DNA of 7,622 nt from Bacteroidota bacterium. GTDB taxonomy: Bacteria; Bacteroidota; Bacteroidia; Sphingobacteriales; Sphingobacteriaceae. Below are positions 1-5,800 of this stretch, piece after piece. A program made the translations under genes and the position numbers. Numbering within the stretch: position 1 is the stretch's first letter; each line of letters starts with the position of its first letter. Under the pieces are notes generated by a model. That model saw only the letters and a list, made by a program, of their open reading frames with translations. It had not been told where the DNA came from and did no database searches. The stretch is from the NCBI GenBank assembly GCA_013286985.1, contig JABDEQ010000059.1:9313-16934 (forward strand), written 5' to 3'.

Positions 1-233
1 CTGGGGCCCGAAAGTTTTTTAAGAATCCGCTCCTGACTAGGGAAATCAAGTATGCGAAAATCATTTACTGCTCTGTTGAGCGAAAGTATCTCCAAAAATT
101 GAGGACCGCGATCAGGAAGTTCGCCTATCAGTTCTTCAACGTCTGATATATTAAGGTTGTTAAGGTAATCCCGGAGTAGCTTTTCGTCATTATTTTCCAG
201 TAACAATTCAATTTGCTCAACCATTTCTTCCAT
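1..233 (-). CDS. mgtE: Magnesium transporter MgtE, N-terminal part (gene continues past the left edge)
   Basis: Reading the minus strand from the ATG at 233-231 gives 77 uninterrupted codons that run off the window, so only the start of the gene is here. The protein begins MEEMVEQIELLLENND and continues with a helical, acidic, Leu-rich stretch (LRDYLNNLNISDVEELIGELPD at its core, then NRAVNDFRILDFPSQERILKKL). This is the pattern of the superhelical MgtE N domain, the cytosolic Mg2+-sensing part that precedes the paired CBS domains and five membrane helices in MgtE Mg2+ channels of about 450 residues. The membrane part is not visible. The start is supported by a Shine-Dalgarno (AAGAGGA) 7 nt upstream and by a stop codon just further upstream in frame (ATG-TAA near 255). 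A second in-frame ATG lies three codons in. The gene is transcribed divergently from ychF. Assignment rests on recalled family similarity; the absence of the CBS and membrane parts is the main limit. Confidence 0.85.
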   Translation of the reverse strand, partial: MEEMVEQIELLLENNDEKLLRDYLNNLNISDVEELIGELPDRGPQFLEILSLNRAVNDFRILDFPSQERILKKLSGP

Positions 234-240
234 AAAAATG

Positions 241-247
241 TCCTCTT
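241..247 (-). promoter_or_regulatory. Shine-Dalgarno of mgtE
   Basis: On the minus strand AAGAGGA ends 7 nt before the mgtE ATG. It is worth noting because most Bacteroidota genes, including ychF, susC and susD in this window, start without a recognisable Shine-Dalgarno. It fixes the MgtE start at 233 rather than at the in-frame ATG three codons later. Confidence 0.6.
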
Positions 248-333
248 TTTTACATGTTAATAATTCGTTGGCTTGATTTGATGACGGCAAAAGTCGTTTA
301 TTTTTTTCAAATAATAAGGCAATATTTTTCTGT

Positions 334-341
334 TATCTTTG
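334..341 (+). promoter_or_regulatory. Probable -7 box of the ychF promoter
   Basis: TATCTTTG is an exact match to the Bacteroidota sigma-ABfr -7 consensus TAnnTTTG. Transcription would start near 347-349, giving a leader of roughly 105 nt before ychF. The expected -33 TTTG is not perfect: the best candidate is TTTC at 305-308 within a T-run, with a 25-nt spacer that is longer than usual. The -7 match is seen directly; promoter function is inferred. Confidence 0.5.
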
Positions 342-362
342 CGCTTTTTAAGAGGGTGGCTA

Positions 363-434
363 ATGGGGTTGATCGGGGCGATAACATTTTTATGTATCAT
401 CTATTTTAACTTAATCGGCCATTCGCTCAATTAA
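363..434 (+). CDS. Possible 23-aa hydrophobic leader peptide upstream of ychF
   Basis: An ATG at 363 opens 23 codons ending at TAA 432-434. The peptide MGLIGAITFLCIIYFNLIGH plus three residues (SLN) is mostly hydrophobic and could span a membrane once. A purine-rich AGAGGG at 351-356 sits 6 nt before the ATG, a better Shine-Dalgarno than the one in front of ychF, and the predicted promoter start (near 348) lies immediately upstream. The ORF ends 18 nt before the YchF start, so ribosomes translating it would finish next to the ychF start. It could be a leader peptide affecting ychF translation, a small membrane protein, or chance. An ORF of this length is common by chance; the Shine-Dalgarno and the position are the only support. 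Confidence 0.3.
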   Translation: MGLIGAITFLCIIYFNLIGHSLN

Positions 435-452
435 CTTAATCAAAAATAAAAA

Positions 453-1556
453 ATGGGTTTACAATGTGGTATTGTGGGTTTGCCGAACGTGGGGAAATCA
501 ACACTTTTTAATTGCTTATCAAATGCCAAAGCGCAGGCGGCTAACTTTCCTTTTTGCACAATTGAGCCAAATGTGGGCGTAATTACGGTACCTGATGAGC
601 GTTTAACCAAGCTTACAGAAATAGTAAATCCTAAAAATGTTGTGCCCAATGTTATTGAAATTGTTGATATAGCGGGCCTGGTAAAAGGTGCCAGCAAAGG
701 CGAAGGGCTGGGCAACCAGTTCTTAGCAAACATACGGGCTACAAATGCTATTATTCACGTGCTGCGTTGCTTTGATAATGATAATGTGATCCACGTTGAC
801 GGCTCGGTTGATCCGATACGCGATAAGGAAATTATTGATACGGAACTACAACTGAAAGACCTTGACTCGATAGAAAAGAAAATACAAAAGGTTGAAAAAA
901 TGGCTAAAACTGGTGGCGACAAAGAGGCTAAAAAAACCTTTGATGTGCTTACCGTTTACAAAAACCATTTGCTTTCGGGAAAATCGGCTCGTACGGCACC
1001 AGTTGCCGAGGAAGATAAAGAATATATTGCCGATATCTGGCTGTTAACTGCTAAACCCGTTATGTACGTATGCAATGTTGATGAAGGTTCTGTTAACACA
1101 GGCAATGCCTATGTTGAAAAGGTAAAAGCTGCCGTAAAGGAAGAAAATGCCGAAGTGTTGATCATATCGGCACAAATAGAATCAGAAATTGCTCAGCTCG
1201 AATCATACGATGAGCGTCAAATGTTTCTGGATGATTTGGGCCTGGCAGAATCAGGTGTAAACAAATTAATCAAAGCGGCTTACAAACTACTTAACCTGGC
1301 TACCTACTTTACCGCCGGTGTGCAGGAAGTACGTGCCTGGACCATTACACAGGGCTTTACGGCGCCACAAGCGGCAGGAGTTATTCATACGGACTTCGAA
1401 AAGGGATTTATTCGCGCTGAGGTGATTAAATACGATGACTTTGTTAAATTCAACGGATCAGAAACAGCTATTAAAGAAAACGGAAAAATGAGCGTTGAGG
1501 GAAAAACATACATTGTGCAGGACGGAGACGTTATGCACTTCAGATTTAATGTATAA
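453..1556 (+). CDS. ychF: Redox-regulated ATPase/GTPase YchF (OLA1 family)
   Basis: Complete 367-aa protein, the usual length for bacterial YchF (about 363-370). Visible motifs are the P-loop GLPNVGKST (residues 9-17), the switch I region NFPFCTIEPNVG (31-42) typical of the Obg/YchF class, the G3 motif DIAGLVKGASKGEGLGNQFL (72-91), and NVDE (208-211) where ordinary GTPases have NKxD. That substitution is the known reason YchF/OLA1 proteins prefer ATP to GTP. Between G3 and NVDE (about 125-175) lies the charged helical insertion expected to form a coiled-coil arm. The C-terminal TGS domain (about 283-366) ends in GDVMHFRFNV, the family's characteristic tail. YchF is a cytosolic ribosome-associated nucleotide hydrolase linked in E. 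coli to oxidative-stress responses; its exact task is unsettled. The start is the first ATG in frame and gives the family's MGLxCGIVGLPNVGKS beginning. No Shine-Dalgarno is present; the leader is A-rich. It appears to be transcribed alone, ending at a terminator 20 nt downstream. Confidence 0.98.
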   Translation: MGLQCGIVGLPNVGKSTLFNCLSNAKAQAANFPFCTIEPNVGVITVPDERLTKLTEIVNPKNVVPNVIEIVDIAGLVKGASKGEGLGNQFLANIRATNAIIHVLRCFDNDNVIHVDGSVDPIRDKEIIDTELQLKDLDSIEKKIQKVEKMAKTGGDKEAKKTFDVLTVYKNHLLSGKSARTAPVAEEDKEYIADIWLLTAKPVMYVCNVDEGSVNTGNAYVEKVKAAVKEENAEVLIISAQIESEIAQLESYDERQMFLDDLGLAESGVNKLIKAAYKLLNLATYFTAGVQEVRAWTITQGFTAPQAAGVIHTDFEKGFIRAEVIKYDDFVKFNGSETAIKENGKMSVEGKTYIVQDGDVMHFRFNV

Positions 1557-1575
1557 GTAGATAAAACCTTATTTT

Positions 1576-1611
1576 CAAAAGAGACCTTTACTTTAGTGAA
1601 GGTCTCTTTTG
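1576..1611 (+). terminator. Intrinsic terminator of ychF
   Basis: A near-perfect hairpin: CAAAAGAGACCTT (1576-1588) pairs fully with AAGGTCTCTTTTG (1599-1611). The stem is extended inward by a T-G wobble, an A-T and a C-G pair around a TTTA loop (1592-1595), giving 16 pairs. The A-run on the left arm and T-run on the right arm mean the structure can act on either strand. It starts 20 nt after the YchF stop codon. Confidence 0.88.
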
Positions 1612-1717
1612 TTTGCCACCAGCTTTAATGCTTCAAACCCAAAAACAAACCGGGTTTACGCAATAATTAATTAACAAATTAATAACACTAACTAAACAAT
1701 CACCTTTCATATTAGCT

Positions 1718-2140
1718 GTATGTTAGCATTGTGTTAGTTTTTGATGATACTAAAAGGAAAAAACAAAATCTTGTAATGATGCTTTGCATCATTTACCTGT
1801 TTTTTGCCTGCTTTTATGTTATACTTTGTCAAAGAAACAATAACGTTATATCATTATTCGGTAATACAATTCCTGCTCAGCAAAAAACCGTAATATCTCC
1901 TGGTACAAAAACAAAATCATCATTAAAATTCCTTTCGCGACCCAGGGTTGTTGTTAATCGTTTGTCTAATCCGGGAAGTGTACTTGCCGCTGTTTTCTGC
2001 TTCCTGCTTTCTACAACCATTATTGCAATTTATAAACCTTATTTCAACTATAAGGCATCGCATTTCTGCCTTAGATACTCGCTCTGCTATCTCCACGTCT
2101 GGCGAATCTGACAATTTTCCTGCTCCCCACGTATGTTAGC
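1718..2140. repeat. 10-bp direct repeat flanking the 1.73-2.13 kb stretch
   Basis: GTATGTTAGC occurs identically at 1718-1727 and 2131-2140, just outside the composition-shifted stretch. It could be a target-site duplication, but no convincing terminal inverted repeats were found inside it. A chance 10-bp repeat in about 450 bp of biased sequence is not very unlikely, so this is only a hint. Confidence 0.25.
1731..2111 (+). CDS. Doubtful small membrane protein of unknown function
   Basis: An open frame of 126 codons from GTG 1731. I do not recognise it. Two hydrophobic segments are visible, about residues 14-33 (LVMMLCIIYLFFACFYVILC) and 83-101 (SVLAAVFCFLLSTTIIAIY), separated by a basic, Ser/Thr-rich linker containing SRPRVVVNR. 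There are six cysteines (19, 27, 33, 90, 113, 119), an unusual number. No Shine-Dalgarno or good promoter precedes the GTG. An ATG at 1776 (residue 16) is an alternative start that would place the first hydrophobic stretch at the N-terminus like a signal anchor. In favour: a plus-strand terminator hairpin begins 34 nt after its stop. Against: no recalled homologue, and two other open frames of 63 codons overlap its second half (1948-2139 on plus, 1923-2114 on minus), as expected of stop-poor noncoding or degenerate sequence. Confidence 0.3.
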   Translation: MLVFDDTKRKKQNLVMMLCIIYLFFACFYVILCQRNNNVISLFGNTIPAQQKTVISPGTKTKSSLKFLSRPRVVVNRLSNPGSVLAAVFCFLLSTTIIAIYKPYFNYKASHFCLRYSLCYLHVWRI

Positions 2141-2145
2141 TTTAA

Positions 2146-2177
2146 AACACAGCAAAACTGTGTTATTTTTTTATTTT
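2146..2177 (+). terminator. Terminator hairpin just upstream of the winged-helix gene
   Basis: AACACAG (2146-2152) pairs perfectly with CTGTGTT (2158-2164) around a CAAAA loop, followed by A and then seven T, A and four T (2166-2177). This is the form of a rho-independent terminator on the plus strand. The opposite strand has only a four-T run. It ends 12 nt before the ATG at 2190, so it could insulate that gene from upstream transcription, end a transcript from the 1731 region, or act as an attenuator. Confidence 0.6.
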
Positions 2178-2189
2178 GAATAATTTACA

Positions 2190-2576
2190 ATGTCAGACGA
2201 AACAATTATACAGCATTTAAAAGACAAGGAATTACATCTTTTAAACGAACTAAACAAGGTACGAATGGCCTTAAAAGCATTTATTGAAGATAATATGGGC
2301 TTCAATAATTCCGAACAAACCGAAAGTATCGGGAATGATATCCCAACTCAATACGACAAATCACTAACCTACAGCAATAAGGTACGTTTTATTTTGGCAA
2401 AAGAAGGGAAACCTATGCTGGTAGATGAAATTGTAAGTGCGCTCCATCAAATGGAACCTGAACTGGATATAGACAAAATGCATAAAAACATTAGTTATAA
2501 CCTTTCCATGCTGGTGAGATATGCAAAGGTCAAGAAGTACGCTTTTCAAAGGAAAGTTAAATATTCGCTGCCTTAA
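2190..2576 (+). CDS. Small coiled-coil plus winged-helix-like protein, possible DNA-binding regulator
   Basis: Complete 128-aa, charged, cytosolic protein with no signal peptide. Residues about 3-34 are a heptad-like helix (IIQHLKDKELHLLNELNKV and on), likely a dimerising coiled coil. A polar linker (about 36-58, Asn/Ser/Glu-rich) follows. Residues about 60-128 look like a winged-helix fold: helix KVRFILAKEGKP, helix VDEIVSALHQMEPEL, a third helix KMHKNISYNLSMLVR as the likely recognition helix, and a basic beta wing (AKVKKYAFQRKVKYSLP). This resembles small Bacteroidota proteins with a HARE-HTH-like 'KP...DEI' domain, which I recognise by pattern only. Such domains usually bind DNA, but no target is known and I propose none. 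The ATG has an A/T-rich leader and no Shine-Dalgarno; TATTTTG at 2172-2178 is a -7-like box lacking one spacer base. The gene is monocistronic as far as can be seen, 266 bp upstream of susC on the same strand. Confidence 0.85.
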   Translation: MSDETIIQHLKDKELHLLNELNKVRMALKAFIEDNMGFNNSEQTESIGNDIPTQYDKSLTYSNKVRFILAKEGKPMLVDEIVSALHQMEPELDIDKMHKNISYNLSMLVRYAKVKKYAFQRKVKYSLP

Positions 2577-2661
2577 CATGCATTTGTGGCATTTTAAACC
2601 GGCCGTAATATTTTTATTTGATTTCTTTTGTTCCTAATGGGCAATAATTTATTAATGTGGG

Positions 2662-2714
2662 GAATAACTTATTACGCAACAATTTTTCGTAATAACATTT
2701 TCATGACGTTATTC
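2662..2714. repeat. Nested inverted repeat upstream of susC (operator or cruciform candidate)
   Basis: The inner arms TTATTACG (2669-2676) and CGTAATAA (2688-2695) are perfect 8-bp complements with an 11-nt spacer. The outer arms GAATAAC (2662-2668) and GTTATTC (2708-2714) are perfect 7-bp complements. The left outer and inner arms are adjacent; on the right they are separated by 12 nt. The structure lacks a following T-run, so it is not an ordinary terminator of the 2190 gene. It lies about 30 nt upstream of the candidate susC -33 box, where an activator or repressor could bind. Confidence 0.5.
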
Positions 2715-2741
2715 AAATTTTCACTTAACAATAGGCTGGTT

Positions 2742-2773
2742 TTTGTTGATTTGTTTAGTATTTGTTAACTTTT
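2742..2773 (+). promoter_or_regulatory. Candidate promoter of the susC-susD operon
   Basis: TTTG (2742-2745), a 20-nt spacer and TAACTTTT (2766-2773) fit the Bacteroidota TTTG / TAnnTTTG pattern with one mismatch in the last base of the -7 box. Transcription would start near 2780, giving a leader of about 60 nt. The area is T- and TTG-rich, so neighbouring alignments are possible. Confidence 0.4.
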
Positions 2774-2821
2774 TGTTGTTGAATCAAAAACGATAACGTA
2801 ATAGTAGTAAAATAGTTTTAT

Positions 2822-2841
2822 AACGATAAATCAAAATCGTT
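2822..2841 (+). promoter_or_regulatory. Small hairpin abutting the susC start codon
   Basis: AACGAT (2822-2827) and ATCGTT (2836-2841) are perfect complements with an 8-nt loop, ending one base before the susC ATG. AACGAT also occurs at 2789-2794. In the mRNA this could cover the ribosome landing site, or the DNA repeat could be a protein site. With only six pairs it is weak. Confidence 0.25.
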
Positions 2842-2842
2842 T

Positions 2843-5800
2843 ATGAAACAAAACTTACTAAAATTTTCACGGTTGCTTTTAACACTATTGATAGTGTTTT
2901 TGGCCTGCGGCAAAATGTTTGCCCAAAATTTGCCGGTACGGGGTATTGTATTAGATGACAATAACCAACCTTTACCTGGCGTAACGGTTACTGTTAAAGG
3001 AAGTACCAAAGGTACTGTAACAGGTATAAACGGACGTTTCACTATTTCTGTTGATAAGGGCCAGACATTGGTTTTTAGATCAATAGGGTTTATTGAGCAG
3101 GAATTGGTAGTGACAGAACTTAGTGCATCTGTTACACTGAAGCCTGATACCAAGACACTTACTGAAGTAGTGGTTACGGCATTGGGTGTAAAAAAGGAAT
3201 TTCAGAAACTTGGGTATTCTCAATCACAAATTAATGGTGATGAGTTAACAACAGCACGCGATGCAAATCCTTTAAACTCACTAAACGGAAAAGTTGCCGG
3301 TTTGCAAATCGGATCAAGCTCTGAATTTTATGGTGCGCCAACTGTTGTTTTACGTGGTAGTACAGACATTTTGTACGTTGTGGACGGTGAACCTGTAGAA
3401 TCAGATACTTTTGATTTTAATGCTGATGATGTTGATACTTACACAGTATTAAAAGGCCCAAATGCTGCGGCACTTTACGGTTTCCGTGGTATTAACGGTG
3501 CCATTATTATTACAACTAAAAAAGGCAGCAAAGATAAAAAAGGCTGGCAAGTTGATTTCAACAGCACAACAGAAGCTGAAAAAGGCTTTATTGTTCTTCC
3601 TCAGAGTCAAACTCAATATGGCCGCGGAACAAATTACCAATACACTTATGGTAACGTATTATATGATAATAGTCAACGTTTACCAGAATGGGGCCCGCGT
3701 TTTGATGGTGTATTTCAAACTCAACAATACGATAGCCCTTACAATCCGGTTACAGGTGTAAGACAAGCAACTCCCTGGGTGGCTCGTGGAGCAAATAACT
3801 TTGATAATTTCGTACAAACCGGTTTAATCAATACCAATACATTATCGGTAGCTGCAAGTGGTTCAAACTATGATATCCATATGTCATACGGTCACACCTA
3901 TCAAAAAGGCGACTTCCCTAATACTGAATTGAATATTGATAATTTTAAATTATCTGCAGGATATGATATTTCGCCAAAATTACGTGTTGATGCTGATTTG
4001 AACCTGAATGAGCAATATTCGCCAAATATCCCTGATGTGGATTATAGCCCTGAAAGCTATGTATACATGTTTAAAGTTTATGGATCTGCTGATTACGATG
4101 TAAGATCATTGAAAAACATTTACCAGGGCCCGCAAGGCGTTCCGGGGCTAACGCAATATGCTGCTGAATATGGCCGCGAAAACAACCCTTATTTTATTGC
4201 TGACGAATGGTTAAAAGGAAGAACCAAATCAACTATTTACGGATCATTGAAATTAACTTATAAGTTCAACAATGATCTGAACATTTATCTGCGTACAGCG
4301 CTTGATACCTATGATGAACGCAATACTGAAGATGTACCTGCGGGTGCTAACCTTAATCAATATCTTCCATGGTACTATTTCGGATGGTATGGCGATTACA
4401 GGCAGGATGACCGTAACCTGTTAGAAAACAATACAGATGTAGGTTTAAATTACAGCCACAAATTCAATAACTGGAGTGTAACAGGATTATTAGGCGCAAA
4501 TGAGCGTTCATTTACCTATAATTCTGATTGGGAAAGTACTCAGGATTTAGCTTTACCGGGTGTTTATAATCTTCAAAACTCGCTAAACAAACCTTATCTG
4601 TACAATTTCGATTCAAAAATGCAGGTTAATAGTGCTTATTACTCAGCTGATTTGGGTTATAAAAACTATTTCAACATCAATACCACCGGTCGTGTTGATA
4701 ATCTATCAACTTTACCTTCAGGAAATAACACATTCTTCTACCCTTCTGTATCATTAAGCAGTGTGGTATCTGATTACGTTAAATTACCTGAGTTTATCTC
4801 TTTCTTAAAAGTACGTGGCTCATATGCTGACGTTAAGGGGGGATTAACTGCTCCAACCATTGGCACATCATACAATGCTTTTCAAACTACAGCTAACGGA
4901 GCATTATGGAATTCAAAACCTGTTAGTAATTTAATTGGTTACGGAAGTGAGCTTTACACACCGTATAACGGCCCTACTTATATAAATGAATCTCCGGTAG
5001 GTGTTACTTCTATTTATAACGGTACCTCTGCAGCCTCTTTGTCAAATACTATAGCTAACAATGCCTTAAAACCTTTTACTGTTCAATCAACAGAAGTTGG
5101 TTTCGATGCTAAGTTTTTAGGTAACAGGTTAGGTTTAAATGCTACCTATTTTACAACAACAAATGGCCCTAACATTTATCAATTACCGGTAGCATCATCA
5201 ACAACTTATAGCAACCAACTGGTAAATGGCGTAACAACACTTAAAAAAGGGTTTGAAATTGAATTGATGGGTTCTATCCTCAAAAATCCTAACGGAATTA
5301 ACTGGGACGTGAACGCTAACTACTCAACTTACAAAGAAACGTTAAAATCAATCTACGGCAATCAAACTGAATTATACCAAAATGGTCACGAATACAAAAT
5401 TGGCGACAGGCTTGACGGTATTTATGGTACTAAATTCGTAAGAGATGGCCAGGGTGATATCGTTAATAGCGGTGGTGTTCCTTTATCTGCTCCAAGCCAG
5501 GCAAACAATGGCAACTATGGTTTATTAGGCTATGCTGACCCTGACTTTTCTTTCGGTGTAACTAACCATTTCACTTATCATAACTGGTCATTAAGCTTCC
5601 AGTTTGACGGCAGAATAGGTGGTAAAATGTACGACAGAACTTACTACCAGTCAATGAACGGTGGTACAGCAATTGAAACCGCAACCGGTGCCTACGGTGC
5701 TGCACGTTTAGCAGAATGGAACAGTACTGCCGAAGGCACTAAAGCTGCAACTCCAGAATATGTTGGCCCCGGTGTTACTATAACAAGCGGCACACCACAA

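Larger units (their letters stand above)
1612..2145. other. Long stretch without a convincing gene
   Basis: Between the ychF terminator and the next hairpin there is no ORF with recognisable homology. The first part (1612-1730) is AT-rich spacer with a small imperfect inverted repeat (AAACCC 1635-1640, GGGTTT 1652-1657) and no clear promoter. From about 1920 to 2130 the composition changes: the plus strand becomes clearly C/T-rich and visibly richer in G+C than the sequence on either side. The only candidate gene is the doubtful ORF at 1731-2111, listed separately. This may be decayed coding DNA or an acquired fragment. Confidence 0.6.
2604..2803. repeat. Four CGTAATA heptamers in the spacer before susC
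   Basis: CGTAATA occurs on plus at 2604-2610, 2688-2694 and 2797-2803, and on minus at 2670-2676 (TATTACG on plus). The two central copies face each other as an inverted pair. They are the kind of repeated short word expected of a regulator's binding sites, though isolated copies also occur elsewhere in the window (for example at 1889-1895, and within susC near 5816), so specificity is unproven. Confidence 0.4.

Noticed and set aside
288..295. Possible mgtE -7 box on the minus strand (GACTTTTG)
   Set aside because: The first base of TAnnTTTG is wrong and no -33 TTTG stands at the right distance. A perfect minus-strand match (TATTTTTG at 441-448) would give a leader of over 200 nt across the ychF leader and is probably chance.
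440..733. 97-codon open frame on the minus strand
   Set aside because: It lies entirely opposite the conserved start of YchF (P-loop and G3 region) and has no family character; an antisense shadow.
1923..2114. 63-codon minus-strand ORF beginning MSDSPDVEIAERVSK
   Set aside because: It is hydrophilic and superficially protein-like, but has no Shine-Dalgarno, no recognisable family and overlaps two other open frames. It is kept only as part of the odd stretch.
1948..2139. 63-codon plus-strand ORF overlapping the 1731 ORF
   Set aside because: No initiation signal and no family; a likely by-product of low stop density in C/T-rich sequence.
2364..2579. 71-codon minus-strand ORF
   Set aside because: Antisense to the winged-helix-like gene, with no supporting signal.
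2569..2595. Possible terminator after the winged-helix gene (ATGC 2578-2581 / GCAT 2589-2592 followed by TTT)
   Set aside because: Only four pairs and a three-T tail; too weak to call.
2861..2911. SusC-like protein as a lipoprotein (LAC at residues 20-22)
   Set aside because: The -3 residue is Phe and a normal signal-peptidase I site follows at FAQ; SusC barrels are not normally lipidated.
2818..3153. 111-codon minus-strand ORF
   Set aside because: Antisense to the SusC signal peptide and carboxypeptidase-regulatory-like domain; a shadow of strongly conserved coding sequence.
3449..3761. Open frames on both strands inside the SusC plug/barrel junction
   Set aside because: They are alternative frames of the conserved SusC gene; Lys/Leu-rich translations arise from AAA-rich codons.
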